A DNA stretch of 64,000 nucleotides from Imhoffiella purpurea (GTDB lineage Bacteria > Pseudomonadota > Gammaproteobacteria > Chromatiales > Chromatiaceae), in contig NZ_AONC01000011.1 of NCBI RefSeq assembly GCF_000585215.1, positions 1 through 64,000 of the forward strand, given 5' to 3'. The notes under the pieces were generated by a model that did not search any database, was not told the DNA's origin, and saw only the letters and a list, made by a program, of their open reading frames with translations. A program made the translations under genes and the position numbers. This document shows positions 7,148 through 15,990 of the stretch, piece after piece. Each line of letters opens with the position of its first letter. Within the stretch, counting starts at the first letter, position 1.

Positions 7148-8349
7148 GAGGCCCTCATGACCCGGTCCGGATCCGTGATCGCGGCCTTCCACGAGGGCAC
7201 GACGGTGGCGACGATGTAGGGCACGACGGTGAGCGAGAAGAGCACGCCGAGCGCATAGGGGTCGAGCTGCGGGGCCAGATCGATCGCGGGGAAGAGCGTC
7301 GACCAGCCCTCGAGGACCGGCATCAGCAGCTCGGACCCGAACCGTTGGACGTGCGCGTAGCCCGCCGTCACCCCGGCCAGGAAGGCGACCAGGGCGAGCG
7401 CCGCGCCTTCCCAGAGCTTGAGCTCCAGGATGTCCGAGGTCTCCCAGCCGATCGCCTTGAGGATACCGATCTCGCGCCGCTCGTCGGCCGAGAGACCCGT
7501 GGCCTTGTCCCAGGCGAGGATCATGAAGGCCGCCATCGCGCCCAGGAACATGGCCAGCAGCAGGCCGCCACGCCAGTTGAACAGGGTCTCGTAGGTGCGC
7601 TGGATCTCGGCGTGGCTGATGGGCCGCGCGTCGGGCAGGCGCTCCAGGATCTTGCGCGAGATGTTGTCGACCTCATGCGGGTTGTAGACCTCGACCATCA
7701 GGTCCGTGGCCCGGTCGTCCGGCATTCCGAAGTGGGCCTTGAGATCCGCCTCCGGGAGCAGGATGAGATCGTTGGTCAGCAGCCGGGACGGGCTCGCGAA
7801 CAGACCGATCACCTCGTACTCCTGCATCCAGCCCCGCGCGTCCCTGAGCGAGACCATGCCGCCGATACGCGTGCCGCGCACCCGGGCCACGCCCTCGCCG
7901 ATCAGGCAGACGCGACGCTGTCCGGGCATGATGAAGGATCCCTCGACCAGGCGCAGCGGGGTCGACCCGGGGGACTCGAGTCCTTGATCGCCGATGCCGA
8001 GCAGCGTGTAGTTGGCCCCGGTGTAGATGTCGTAGTAATAGCCCCAGTAGCGCGGCGTGACGGAGCCCACGCCCGGCAGCCGGGCGATGAGCTCGCCATA
8101 GTCGAGCGGGATCAGTGCATGCCGTCCGGCCATGGCCCGCTGCACCAGCAGCTGCGGCGATGCCTCGAGCGTCGCCAGCGCCTCCGTGCGCAAGGCGCCG
8201 GTCAGAAAGACGATCGACGACAGCAGAAAGACCAGGGCGGCGAAGACGAGCACGAGCCCCAGATTCTTCGTCCGCCGCCGCAGCATCGACGAGAGGGCGA
8301 ATTCGAGGATCTTCAAATGCCGTCCGAGATGATAGGAGCCCATGGTCAA
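7144..8349 (-). CDS. FtsX/MacB-like ABC transporter permease
   Basis: About 400 residues. One N-terminal membrane helix (about 30-50) is followed by a 200-residue periplasmic domain. Three C-terminal helices carry the FtsX core (GGLLLAMFLGAMAAFMILA, ERREIGILKAIGW and a final ATVVPSW helix). ERREIGILKAIGW is the cytoplasmic coupling helix motif of the MacB/FtsX family. The start is TTG at 8347-8349, overlapping the preceding stop, or ATG two codons later at 8343. It pairs with the ATPase at 6455-7147. In this family ATP hydrolysis drives periplasmic conformational change. The substrate here is unknown. Confidence 0.88.
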   Translation of the reverse strand: MTMGSYHLGRHLKILEFALSSMLRRRTKNLGLVLVFAALVFLLSSIVFLTGALRTEALATLEASPQLLVQRAMAGRHALIPLDYGELIARLPGVGSVTPRYWGYYYDIYTGANYTLLGIGDQGLESPGSTPLRLVEGSFIMPGQRRVCLIGEGVARVRGTRIGGMVSLRDARGWMQEYEVIGLFASPSRLLTNDLILLPEADLKAHFGMPDDRATDLMVEVYNPHEVDNISRKILERLPDARPISHAEIQRTYETLFNWRGGLLLAMFLGAMAAFMILAWDKATGLSADERREIGILKAIGWETSDILELKLWEGAALALVAFLAGVTAGYAHVQRFGSELLMPVLEGWSTLFPAIDLAPQLDPYALGVLFSLTVVPYIVATVVPSWKAAITDPDRVMRAS

Positions 8350-8675
8350 GGAGCCCTATGACGCGATGGAGCCGACCCGGCCTCGACCGGCATCCTCAGC
8401 GGCTCGGGCGGGGCGATGATCGAACCGGCGGGAAAGTGCTCGATGGACGAGGGAAAGTCCTGGAAGGCCGCGAAGCGGTCGGCCTGAGACGGATGCCGGG
8501 TGTAGCGCGCCTCGGTCCAGAGCGCCAGGTCGGTGAGTCCGAGCTTGGAGACCAGCGCGCGCTTGTCGGCGAGTTCGGATTGCAGCCGCTCGGCGCTGGG
8601 GGCGGACTGCAGATGCAGCGTCGCCAGCAGACCCAGCTCGGCGCTCAGGAGTCCGAAGAGGATGTGATACTTCAT
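8346..8675 (-). CDS. Small single-helix membrane protein of unknown function
   Basis: A 109-residue protein with one N-terminal membrane helix (MKYHILFGLLSAELGLLAT) and a periplasmic helical and Pro-rich remainder. No cysteine or catalytic motif is visible. It overlaps the permease start by four bases and follows nosL by 27 bases, so it is part of the same transcript. It may be a small periplasmic accessory of the ABC unit. It is not recognised as any named family. Confidence 0.65.
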   Translation of the reverse strand: MKYHILFGLLSAELGLLATLHLQSAPSAERLQSELADKRALVSKLGLTDLALWTEARYTRHPSQADRFAAFQDFPSSIEHFPAGSIIAPPEPLRMPVEAGSAPSRHRAP

Positions 8676-8702
8676 TCGTGCGTCCTGTCGGTCTCCGTCT
8701 TC

Positions 8703-9173
8703 TCAGTCCGGGATATCGGTCGATCCGATCTCGTCGAAACGCAGGATGCGATTGCCGCCGTGGTCAAGCATGAAGGCATCCGCAGCCTCCTTCCCCTTGA
8801 CCGGGACGAACTCGTGACCCATCGGACCCAGCACGTCGCTGCCCAGCACGAAGTAGAGCTGCTCCGCGCGCATGATCCGGTTGCTGTAGTATTCGGTGAC
8901 ATAGATGGCCGCGATGTCCTCGCGGTGCTGGGCCGGTTCGTAGCGCTCGATGGCGAAGTAGTACTTGAACATGTCCTTGGAGCCGTCGAACACCGCATAG
9001 CTGCCGTCCTGGTAGAGGATCTCGGCGACCCATTGCGGGTACTTGTAGACGAACATGCCGCAGACCGGACACTTGTCGGTGCGTTGCGGCGGCACGAACT
9101 CGGGCTCGGCCGCTGATGCATTCATCATCAGGGTCAGGCTCAGTAAGGCGAGGGCGATCGGGTTTCGAATCAT
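8703..9173 (-). CDS. nosL: NosL-like periplasmic copper chaperone
   Basis: A 156-residue NosL-family protein. The signal peptide ends around ASA/AEP; unlike many NosL proteins there is no lipobox Cys. The NosL signature CPVCGMFV is at residues 35-42. Downstream are EILYQDGSYAVFDGSKDMFKY (shortened here by context), and LGPMGHEFVPV with a conserved His near the end. NosL binds Cu(I) through Cys and Met and delivers copper to nitrous oxide reductase, but no nosZ is seen here. It lies between a second NosL-like gene and the ABC genes, so it probably handles copper for another target, perhaps via the ABC machine. Confidence 0.88.
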   Translation of the reverse strand: MIRNPIALALLSLTLMMNASAAEPEFVPPQRTDKCPVCGMFVYKYPQWVAEILYQDGSYAVFDGSKDMFKYYFAIERYEPAQHREDIAAIYVTEYYSNRIMRAEQLYFVLGSDVLGPMGHEFVPVKGKEAADAFMLDHGGNRILRFDEIGSTDIPD

Positions 9174-9176
9174 GGC

Positions 9177-9803
9177 TCAGCCTCGCATCTCGGCACGGCG
9201 CCGACGAATCAGGATGGTGTCCTCGGCCATATCCTCGTAGGCGGCCCGCAGGGCCTGATCGAAGTCCACGACCTCGGCGTGACCGGTCGCCGCCGCGCGT
9301 GCCCGCGCCCGTTCGGCATAGGCCCACTTGCTGCGCCGGGTCATGGTGCCGGGGCGGCTTGGATCGATCAGGTAGTGGAGCCCCGCGACCTCGACCAATG
9401 GCGGAATCTCCAGGTCCGAGCCGGCGTCCGCCGCATAGATGGCCTTGGGCACCAGATCCAGGTTCAGTCCCAGGCTGAGCGCGGCGCAGTGGATCGAGCA
9501 GGTCGGATCCACGGAGTCGTCGAGGTAATGGATCAGGTGCCTTGTTCGGCGCCATTTCTCGTGTCCCCGGGACATGCCGCAGTAGGGGCAGGCCGGAAAT
9601 TTGCCGAGCTCGTCCACCAGCGGATGGCTGTCCCTGAGGCTGGGCAGGAATTGGAGCGGGGTCCCGGCGACGTCCTCCTCGACTCCCCGCTGCTCGATCC
9701 ATTGCCAGGGTTTCGTCGGTGCGCGGTCGCTCGCCGCTGACTCGAAGGCCGCCAGGCTGCCGGCGGCCAGTGCGGTCAGGATCTCTCTTCGTTTCATGGG
9801 CAT
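9177..9803 (-). CDS. Second NosL-like protein with twin-arginine-like leader
   Basis: A 208-residue protein with a leader MKRREILTALAAGSLAAF that resembles a Tat or Sec signal. The core resembles NosL: ACPYCGMSRG (Cys72, Cys75, Met77). A second Cys/His group, TCSIHCAALS (Cys102, His105, Cys106), is not found in the shorter NosL next door. It ends three bases before nosL starts. Paired CPxCGM proteins in one operon suggest a two-step metal or thiol relay. The start may be the ATG at 9803 or the third codon at 9797. Function is inferred only from the motif and neighbours. Confidence 0.7.
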   Translation of the reverse strand: MPMKRREILTALAAGSLAAFESAASDRAPTKPWQWIEQRGVEEDVAGTPLQFLPSLRDSHPLVDELGKFPACPYCGMSRGHEKWRRTRHLIHYLDDSVDPTCSIHCAALSLGLNLDLVPKAIYAADAGSDLEIPPLVEVAGLHYLIDPSRPGTMTRRSKWAYAERARARAAATGHAEVVDFDQALRAAYEDMAEDTILIRRRRAEMRG

Positions 9804-9806
9804 GCC

Positions 9807-10349
9807 CTATTCAGTTTCTGATTGCGTCCGGCCGAACCATGGTCGGGGCTCGACTCCGAGCAGTGGAGTGACCATCGCCTCCAAGCGCTCGCGGCTGATC
9901 TCGCCGAACACCTTCTCCCGCACCACACCTTGGCGGTCCAGTACGAAGCCCGTGGGAACGGCCATGATTCCGTAGCGCTTGACCGAGATTCCGCGCTGGT
10001 CGATGGCGACCGGATAGGTGACGGGGAGCAGCCGGAGGTATTCCTGGACGTCATCGAGCGGCTCGCCCTGATTGACGGCCAGCACCGTCAGACCGTCGTC
10101 CCGGTACTGCTGATAGAGCCCTTCCATCTGGGCCATGTCGATCAGACAGGGACCGCATCCGCCGGTCCAGAAATCGAGCACCACCACGCGCCCTCGGTAG
10201 TCCGACAGCCGGACCGGAGCCTTCTCCAGATCCAGGGCACTGATCTCGGGAGCCACGAGCCCAGGCGCGGTGCCCTCGGGCTTGCCGCAGCCGACCAATT
10301 GGGTGAGGAGCGCGCCAGCCAGGATCCAGGATCTCGTGCGACCGATCAT
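9807..10349 (-). CDS. TlpA/ResA-like thiol-disulfide lipoprotein
   Basis: A 180-residue thioredoxin-fold protein. The lipobox is LVGC (Cys21), so it is anchored to a membrane from the periplasmic side. The active site reads WTGGCGPCL (Cys65, Cys68), and the cis-proline loop is GIMAVPTGFV. TlpA/ResA proteins reduce cysteines in c-type apocytochromes or copper-site proteins. Here it lies between the TonB receptor and two CPxCGM NosL-like proteins, so the likely clients are those cysteines. Spacing to both neighbours is under 10 bases. Confidence 0.88.
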   Translation of the reverse strand: MIGRTRSWILAGALLTQLVGCGKPEGTAPGLVAPEISALDLEKAPVRLSDYRGRVVVLDFWTGGCGPCLIDMAQMEGLYQQYRDDGLTVLAVNQGEPLDDVQEYLRLLPVTYPVAIDQRGISVKRYGIMAVPTGFVLDRQGVVREKVFGEISRERLEAMVTPLLGVEPRPWFGRTQSETE

Positions 10350-10356
10350 CAGGCTC

Positions 10357-12420
10357 TCAGAATCGGTAGCTGACCGCCGCCTTGATGTTGCGGCCCGGGG
10401 ATTTGAGCGATGCGAGATAGGGCTGGTAGTCCTCGTCGAGCAGGTTATCGACGCCCAGTTCCAGTGTGAGACCCGCGAGCCGCTGGCCCGGCTGCCAGGT
10501 CAGCCGAATGTCGTGGACCTCGTAGCTATCGGACGGCGTGCCATCGTTGGGGACCTCGTCCTGGGCGTCGACGAAGCGGCCGGTCCAGCCCAGGCGCAGG
10601 CCCTGTGCCGGGAAGCGCAGTCCGGCCTCCAGCGTCCAGGTGTCCGGATGGACGCTGGAGAGCGGCTCGCCCGTCGCGTCGTCCTCGCCGCGGGTCTGGG
10701 CGTAGGCGACGCCGGCCCACCAGCGCGGCGTCTCATAGCCGGCCTCCAGCTCGAATCCTTCCAGTTTGGCGTCGCGCACGTTGCGGTAGCCGGTGATGCC
10801 GCCCATGCCGCTGTTGCCCTCGACCGGACGCATGCTGAAGATGACGATCTGGTCGATGAAGTCGGTGACGTCGTTGCGGAAGGCCCGTGCCTGGAAGCGG
10901 CCCTCGTCGCCGGGAGTGAAGAGATCCCGGTCGCGCAGACGCAGACCGATCTCCTTGTTGCGGGCCTTCTCGGGGTCGAGATTCGGGTTGGGCACGAAGA
11001 GATTGGCGCATCCGCGTCCGCAGGTGAAATGGGTTCCCGAGACGAAGAGTTCGGTCGCGCTCGGCGCCCGGAAGGACTGGTTGTAGGCGGCCTGGAAGGA
11101 CAGCCAGTCGGTCACGGCGACGTTCAGTCCGAGCTTGGCCGAGAGGGCGCTGTCCTCGTTGGAATCGAGTGCGTCCGAGTCGGCTTCGCTGCGGAAGCTG
11201 TCCCAGCGCAGACCCGGGACCAGGGTCCAGCGCTCGCCGATGCCGATCTCGTCTTGGAGATAGAGCCCGAATACGCTGGTCTCGCCGTCCGGATAGCTGT
11301 CGCGTGTCTGGCCGTTGCGCTCGCCCTCCACGGTGTCCCGATAGACATCGGCCCCGTAGGTCAGGACATGAGCGACTCGGCTCGGATCCCCGAGTCGCAT
11401 GCTGTTGTGCAGGTCGGCCCCGATGGTTTCGAGCCGGGTCTCGTCCTTGCGGCCGTCCGACAGGCGCCGCTCCTCCATCTCCGTGCGGTTGTGATAGAGC
11501 AGCAGGGACGGGCGCAGATAGGGATCCTCGGCATCCTCGCGGTCGTAGCTGAATCTGAGGTTCTGCTGACGCGTGTCGTTGTCGACCAGGGTGTCCTCGG
11601 TCGAGGCGATCTGAGGGTTTGAGGGGATGGCCCCGTCCTGGTCGAAGGCCATGAACGAGAGACCGAAGCTGTTGATGCCGTCCGGGTTCCAGGTCCCCTT
11701 CGCCAGTCCGGAGACCCGCTCGAATGCCGAGTGGGACAGGTCCGTGCCGTCGCCGAGCCTGACGTCGTCCGCGTCCCGGTAGGCGATGTCGAGGAGATAG
11801 TCGAATTGGCCGTCGGCCGTGGCTCCATAGACGCCGGCGTTGGTGAGCCATTGATGGTTCGCGTCCTGATAGCCGAGCTTGATCCGGCCTCCAAGCGTCT
11901 GCCCCTCGCGCAGCAGATCGGCCGCATCCAGCGTCTCGAGCGCGACCACGCCGCCGAGCGCGCCGCTGCCCCAGAGTGCCGATGCGGGACCGCGCAGCAG
12001 TTCGACCCGGCCGATCAGATCCGGCTCGATGAAGACCCTGGCGTTGTGGCCGCGCACGAAATTCTGCCGCACGCCGTCGACCAGGAAGAGAATGCGCTCG
12101 TCCGAGAGTCCGCGGATCGTCAGGGTCTGGCCCTGCCCGCGCGGTCCGCCGCCGATCGCCACGTTGGGGAGGTCCCGGAGCAGATCCCCGAGGTTGGTCG
12201 GCTGCTCGCGCTCGATCGCCGCGCGGTCGAGGACGCTCACGAATTCAGGGATCTCGAAGGGATCGAGCTGGGTCTTGGCCGCGGTGACCTCGATGGAGGG
12301 CAAGCCGACCTTGACGGTCTCCTCGGCGATGGCGAGACAGAATGGCGCAAACAGGATCAGGCCGAGCGGGAGTCTGCCCAGGCCGGGCAGCGGGATGTAT
12401 CTTGGCGAACGGATGGACAT
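10357..12420 (-). CDS. TonB-dependent outer-membrane receptor
   Basis: A 687-residue receptor. After a signal peptide (about 1-32) comes a TonB-box-like region (IEVTAAKTQ). The plug domain includes LRDLPNV, TIRGLSDERILFLVDGVRQ and VELLRGPASALWGSGALGG. A beta-barrel of about 20 strands follows, ending in the classical terminal aromatic (VSYRF). The style is close to heme or lactoferrin-type receptors. An extracellular-loop pair CGRGC (around residue 465) is of interest for metal binding. It is the promoter-proximal gene of the leftward NosL/ABC operon, preceded by a Fur-like box, so uptake of an iron or copper complex is likely. The exact ligand is unknown. Confidence 0.9.
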   Translation of the reverse strand: MSIRSPRYIPLPGLGRLPLGLILFAPFCLAIAEETVKVGLPSIEVTAAKTQLDPFEIPEFVSVLDRAAIEREQPTNLGDLLRDLPNVAIGGGPRGQGQTLTIRGLSDERILFLVDGVRQNFVRGHNARVFIEPDLIGRVELLRGPASALWGSGALGGVVALETLDAADLLREGQTLGGRIKLGYQDANHQWLTNAGVYGATADGQFDYLLDIAYRDADDVRLGDGTDLSHSAFERVSGLAKGTWNPDGINSFGLSFMAFDQDGAIPSNPQIASTEDTLVDNDTRQQNLRFSYDREDAEDPYLRPSLLLYHNRTEMEERRLSDGRKDETRLETIGADLHNSMRLGDPSRVAHVLTYGADVYRDTVEGERNGQTRDSYPDGETSVFGLYLQDEIGIGERWTLVPGLRWDSFRSEADSDALDSNEDSALSAKLGLNVAVTDWLSFQAAYNQSFRAPSATELFVSGTHFTCGRGCANLFVPNPNLDPEKARNKEIGLRLRDRDLFTPGDEGRFQARAFRNDVTDFIDQIVIFSMRPVEGNSGMGGITGYRNVRDAKLEGFELEAGYETPRWWAGVAYAQTRGEDDATGEPLSSVHPDTWTLEAGLRFPAQGLRLGWTGRFVDAQDEVPNDGTPSDSYEVHDIRLTWQPGQRLAGLTLELGVDNLLDEDYQPYLASLKSPGRNIKAAVSYRF

Positions 12421-12516
12421 GGATGCGTACCTCTGATCGCGTCGTCCGGGCCGCTCGCTGATCCCCGGATTCGGGGACTGGCTGGCTGTACTTGGTGTGG
12501 ATCGTCTCTATATATT

Positions 12517-12535
12517 AATGCGAATCAATCTCAAA
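12517..12535. promoter_or_regulatory. Fur-box-like site upstream of the TonB/NosL operon
   Basis: AATGCGAATCAATCTCAAA matches the iron-box pattern (AATGAGAATnATTCTCATT) at 14 of 18 defined positions, in an AT-rich stretch about 100 bases ahead of the TonB receptor start. It suggests Fur repression of the whole eight-gene run, including the two NosL-like genes. Confidence 0.6.
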
Positions 12536-12584
12536 ATACACAATAACGAAGAAACACCAAATGTGGCCGATAAAACGGGCCGGA

Positions 12585-12947
12585 TCAGAGCAGACGGTCG
12601 ATCTCGGCCAGCAACCGCTCGTTCGTGAAGGGTTTCTCCAGTACCGCCTTGGCGCCCATATCCAGCGCCACATCCAGAAAGCTCTCATCGACCAGTCGAC
12701 CGCCGCCGGAGATCGCGATCACGGGAATGTCGGAGCCAGCCTGCCTCAGATCGAAGAGCACGCCCAATCCATCCTGCTCGGGCATGATGAGATCCGTGAT
12801 GATGAGGTCGGGCGATTCATGCTCCAGCGTCGACATCAAGTGGCTGCCGTTCTCGGCTTCGATCACCTCGTGTCCTGCCTTGCGCAGGACCTTGGCGAGG
12901 CTGTAACGCACCAGATCTTCATCATCGATCAGAATCAACTTCGCCAT
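12585..12947 (-). CDS. Single-domain response regulator (CheY-like receiver)
   Basis: A 120-residue receiver domain without output domain. Acidic pocket residues are Asp9 and Asp11, the phospho-acceptor Asp52 (IITDLIMP), the switch Ser80 (AISGG) and Lys105 (EKPF). The start ATG at 12945-12947 lies inside the end of the histidine kinase gene (26-base overlap), so the two are translationally coupled. With no DNA-binding part it probably acts by protein-protein interaction or as a phosphorelay step. Target unknown. Confidence 0.88.
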   Translation of the reverse strand: MAKLILIDDEDLVRYSLAKVLRKAGHEVIEAENGSHLMSTLEHESPDLIITDLIMPEQDGLGVLFDLRQAGSDIPVIAISGGGRLVDESFLDVALDMGAKAVLEKPFTNERLLAEIDRLL

Positions 12948-13977
12948 GTCGGCCTCCGGTGAATTCGCTATAGGGCAGGTAGACGGCGACACGCGTCCCC
13001 TTGCCCGGGGTACTGGTCAGCTCGACATCACCGCCAGCGCCCTTGACCAGACTCAGGACCTCCGACAGCCCGATGCCGGTCCCTTCGTGCACACCCTTGG
13101 TGGTGTAGAAGGGGTCGAACGCCCGAGCACGCTCGGTCTCGTCCATCCCCTTGCCCTGATCGGTGACGGAGAGACACAGCCAGGGGTGGTCGAGCATCTC
13201 GATTCGCGCCCTGGGAGGGGCATGTGCGACCAGGTTCAGTCCGGCCTCGATGCCGCCCTCCATGCCCTCGAGCGCATCCCGGCCATTGTTGACGAGATTC
13301 AGCACGATCGTCTCCAGATTCGATTTGGAGAGCGCGACGACGCAGGTCTCCGTCTCCGGTTCCAGGTGCGTGGAAAGTCGAATGCGGTTCGGCAGCGCCA
13401 CCCGCGCCAGATCCAGGGCTCGGAGGATGGTCTCCCGGGCCGCGCAGCGGTCGTCGAACTCTGAACCGGTGCTCGATCGCGCGACGCCGAGCACCTGCGC
13501 CAGGATCTCGCGCGAACTGGTCGCGGCTTGCAGGATTCTGTCCAGGTCGCGGGCATGCTCGCTGCCGTCCGGAAGCTCATCCCGGACCGCCTCGCTCAGG
13601 GTGATGATCGGCTGCAGGTTGTTGTTCATCGCGTGCGCGATGCCTCCAAGCATCGTGCCCATCGCTAGTTGCTTACGGTCCAGGGCCAGCTTGCGCTCCA
13701 TGTCCAGCTGTCGGCGGCTGGCGGCCGCTACCTCGCGCGCGAGCCGCATCGACAGCAGGGCGAGGATCAGGACCAGTGAGAGAATTGTCGTCCAAAAGGT
13801 GAGAATGATCTCGTCGAGCTCCCAGTCCTCATGGGCACGTGTGAACGCATAGACCCGATCGAAGACGTCGATCTCGGCCATCAGGGCACCGAGTGCAAGG
13901 TTCGCCAGCACGAATAGCGTCACCAGGATCCATAGGCCGCGTCTGCTGATCACAGGCGACAGATCATAAGTCTTCAT
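12922..13977 (-). CDS. Membrane sensor histidine kinase
   Basis: About 351 residues from the ATG at 13975-13977; the frame is open further to 14067 but the extension is poor. Two membrane helices (about 15-35 and 60-78) flank a short periplasmic loop of about 25 residues. A coiled linker follows, then a phospho-acceptor GGIAHAMNNNLQPI (His115). The ATPase domain contains NLVNNGRDALEGM (N box), VTDQGKGMDE (G1), FYTTKGVHEGTGIGLS (F and G2). The tiny periplasmic loop suggests sensing inside the membrane or through partners. It is co-transcribed with the receiver at 12585-12947. Signal unknown. Confidence 0.9.
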   Translation of the reverse strand: MKTYDLSPVISRRGLWILVTLFVLANLALGALMAEIDVFDRVYAFTRAHEDWELDEIILTFWTTILSLVLILALLSMRLAREVAAASRRQLDMERKLALDRKQLAMGTMLGGIAHAMNNNLQPIITLSEAVRDELPDGSEHARDLDRILQAATSSREILAQVLGVARSSTGSEFDDRCAARETILRALDLARVALPNRIRLSTHLEPETETCVVALSKSNLETIVLNLVNNGRDALEGMEGGIEAGLNLVAHAPPRARIEMLDHPWLCLSVTDQGKGMDETERARAFDPFYTTKGVHEGTGIGLSEVLSLVKGAGGDVELTSTPGKGTRVAVYLPYSEFTGGRHGEVDSDR

Positions 13978-14168
13978 GTATTTGGGGCCTGCCGAAATCA
14001 GTCGAGTATAAAAAATCCGGCAGGATCTGATGTAGTACCGGATCCCGTCAATCCAAGAATAGGCCATTCGTGTCTGTCCCTATAGAATCGGAGGCCGGTA
14101 TCCGTCTTGGCCTTGGTTGTCGGGGTTCATGGGTTTGCCCCCGGTTCCAGGCGCGTTTAAGATGCGCT

Positions 14169-14399
14169 GCAGCGGTTCCCGGCGTCTTGACCGAGACGCG
14201 GGATTGAAAGGGAACACGGTGGGGCCACCGGCTACGGGTCGATCAAGACCCTTGCGGCCGGACCGAATCCGTGACTGTCCTCGCAACTGTGAGCGCAGAG
14301 GCAAGACCATACCCGCCACTGGCGGTCCCGGCAGCGTCCGGGACGGCTGGGAAGGCCGGTCGACGCCGTCGACGCGCGAGTCAGGAGACCTGCCGCTAT
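14169..14399 (+). promoter_or_regulatory. Cobalamin riboswitch
   Basis: The 230 bases before cbiM contain the ordered signatures of the B12 element: GGGAACACGGTG, then AATCCGTGACTGTCCTCGCA, then GCCACTGG, GGGAAGGCC, and the terminal GAGTCAGGAGACCTGCC. The ends AGCGG (14171) and CCGCT (about 14393) can pair as P1. Binding of adenosylcobalamin normally shuts the downstream gene off, so cbiM should be repressed when B12 is plentiful. Confidence 0.92.
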
Positions 14400-14441
14400 T
14401 CCAGCCACCTTTGATCGGGACGAGCGATCCCGGAGGCAGTC

Positions 14442-15089
14442 ATGCATATCGTAGACGGGGCGCTGTCGGCCCCCGTGCTGGTCTGCGGTACCCTGCTCGC
14501 GGCCGCCGGCATCGCCCGGGGCGCGCGGGATCTGAATCTTGAGCGCATTCCAAGCGCGGGTCTGCTGAGCGCGGCCTTCTTCGTCGCCTCGCTGGTCCAT
14601 GTCCCCATCGGACCCTCCAGCGTCCATCTCATCCTGAACGGGCTGGCGGGCCTGGTTCTGGGCTGGATCAGCTTTCCGGCGCTCTTCGTCGGTCTGTTGC
14701 TGCAGGCGCTCTTCTTCGGCTTCGGCGGTCTGACCGTCCTGGGCGTCAATACGCTCGACATCGCCCTGCCGGCGGTCATCGTCGGTCTGCTGTGTCGGCC
14801 CGGCGTGCGCTCGGCCAATGCCGCGCTGGCGGCCTTCTGGGGCGGGATCGCCGGGGCGCTCACCATCGCCCTGACCGCGCTCATGGTGGCCGCCGTGCTG
14901 GCCCTGAGCGGCGATGCCTTCATTCCGGCGGCCAAGCTGGTCGTGATCGCCCATGTCCCGGTCATGCTGATCGAGGGGTTGCTGTGCGCGGCTGCGGTGA
15001 CGCTCGTCCGCAAGGTCAAACCGGAGCTGTTCGGGATGCCGGCCGATGCGTCGGCGGCGGGTCTGCGGGCGGCGGAGGTGCGGTCATGA
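14442..15089 (+). CDS. cbiM: CbiM, substrate-specific component of a cobalt ECF transporter
   Basis: A 215-residue membrane protein starting MHIVDGALSAPVL. The Met1-His2 N-terminus forms the metal site of CbiM/NikM proteins, whose N-terminal loop inserts into the pore. About six helices follow, including VHVPIGPSSVHLILNGLAG, a family hallmark. The riboswitch upstream indicates cobalt rather than nickel. Its stop overlaps the next gene by ATGA. Normally CbiM works with CbiN or CbiL, CbiQ and the ATPase CbiO, but downstream only fragments remain and no cbiO is seen, so active transport by this locus is doubtful unless a partner exists elsewhere. Confidence 0.92.
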   Translation: MHIVDGALSAPVLVCGTLLAAAGIARGARDLNLERIPSAGLLSAAFFVASLVHVPIGPSSVHLILNGLAGLVLGWISFPALFVGLLLQALFFGFGGLTVLGVNTLDIALPAVIVGLLCRPGVRSANAALAAFWGGIAGALTIALTALMVAAVLALSGDAFIPAAKLVVIAHVPVMLIEGLLCAAAVTLVRKVKPELFGMPADASAAGLRAAEVRS

Positions 15090-15613
15090 GCCAGGTGTCG
15101 AAGATCCAAAGGCGTCGCCGGTTGTTGTCATGTCTGGCGCTGATCTGTCTGCCGATAGTGATGAACGCGGCTTGGGCGCACAAGGTCTTGCTCGGTCTCT
15201 GGCCGGACGGGTCGGACATCGAGGGTGAGCTGGGATTCTCCAATGGCGATATGGCCGCGCCCGGTACGCTGGTAGAGGTCCTGGGACCGGACGGCGAACC
15301 CATCGGCGAGACCCGGGTGACCGAGGAGGGTCTCTTCCGCTTTACGCCGACGCGCTCGGTGCCTCACACCTTCCGCGCCAATCTCGGGGCCGGCCATGTG
15401 GCCAAGGCGAGTCTGCCCATGGACGAGATGCCCAAGATCCGCGGCTCCGGCACCCCCGCCGGTGAGGCGGCCTCCGCCGATTCCCAAGCGGTCGTGCCGG
15501 TCTCCGCGGAGCGGCCGGCGGATGCACCGACACTGGATCCGACCGGTCTCGAGACGCTGATCGCCGAGGCGGTCCGACGCGAGGTCAAACCGCTGCGCCG
15601 GGAGATGCCGTCA
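15086..15613 (+). pseudogene. cbiL: CbiL-like accessory gene, truncated
   Basis: Starts ATG at 15086, overlapping the cbiM stop. It encodes a signal peptide (LALICLPIVMNAAWAHK) and a carboxypeptidase-regulatory-like beta domain (LWPDGSDIEGELGF, GTLVEVLGPDGEPIGETRVT). A linker leads to the motif EAVRREVKPLRREM. In complete CbiL/NikL proteins this motif leads into a coiled stretch and C-terminal membrane helix. Here the frame instead runs out of register into cbiQ sequence at about 15610 and would end with a Cys/Ser-rich nonsense tail near 15850. I read this as a deletion joining cbiL to cbiQ in the wrong frame. Confidence 0.75.
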
Positions 15614-15990
15614 CCCTGGGACACGCCCTGCACCGGCTGCGGATGCCCGAGTCGATCGTGCAGCTCCTCCAGTTCACGGTGCGCTATGTCGAGGTCGTCG
15701 AGCGCGAGTTCGGCCGCATGCGTACCGCCATGCGCGCGCGCGGCTTCGTGCCCGGCAACGATCTGCACACCTACCGCACCCTGGGCTATGCTCTGGGGAT
15801 GCTGCTGGTGCGCAGCCTGGAGCGCTCCGAGCGGGTGCTCTACGCCATGAAATGCCGCGGCTTCGTGGGACGCTTCCATGTGATCGTGGAACTTCGCTTC
15901 GGCATGCCGGACGCGCTCCTGGCCCTGCTGCTGAGCGTCCCGCTCGCCGTCCTGGTACTCATGGAGATCCGACTCGGATCCGCGCATTGA
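15610..15990 (+). pseudogene. cbiQ: CbiQ remnant (C-terminal half only)
   Basis: From VTLGHALHRLRMPESIVQLL onward this frame is recognisably the second half of the ECF transporter coupling protein CbiQ. It includes TVRYVEVVEREFGRM, the coupling-helix sequence RTAMRARGF and the second AMKCRGF motif. About 127 residues remain of the usual 240-260; the N-terminal membrane helices are missing and there is no credible start (the first ATG is at 15643). The frame differs from that of the cbiL fragment it abuts, consistent with a deletion scar. A functional energy-coupling protein is unlikely. Confidence 0.75.

Noticed and set aside
8703-9803. Nitrous oxide reductase maturation locus
   Set aside because: Two NosL-like genes are present but nosZ, nosR, nosD and nosY are not seen.
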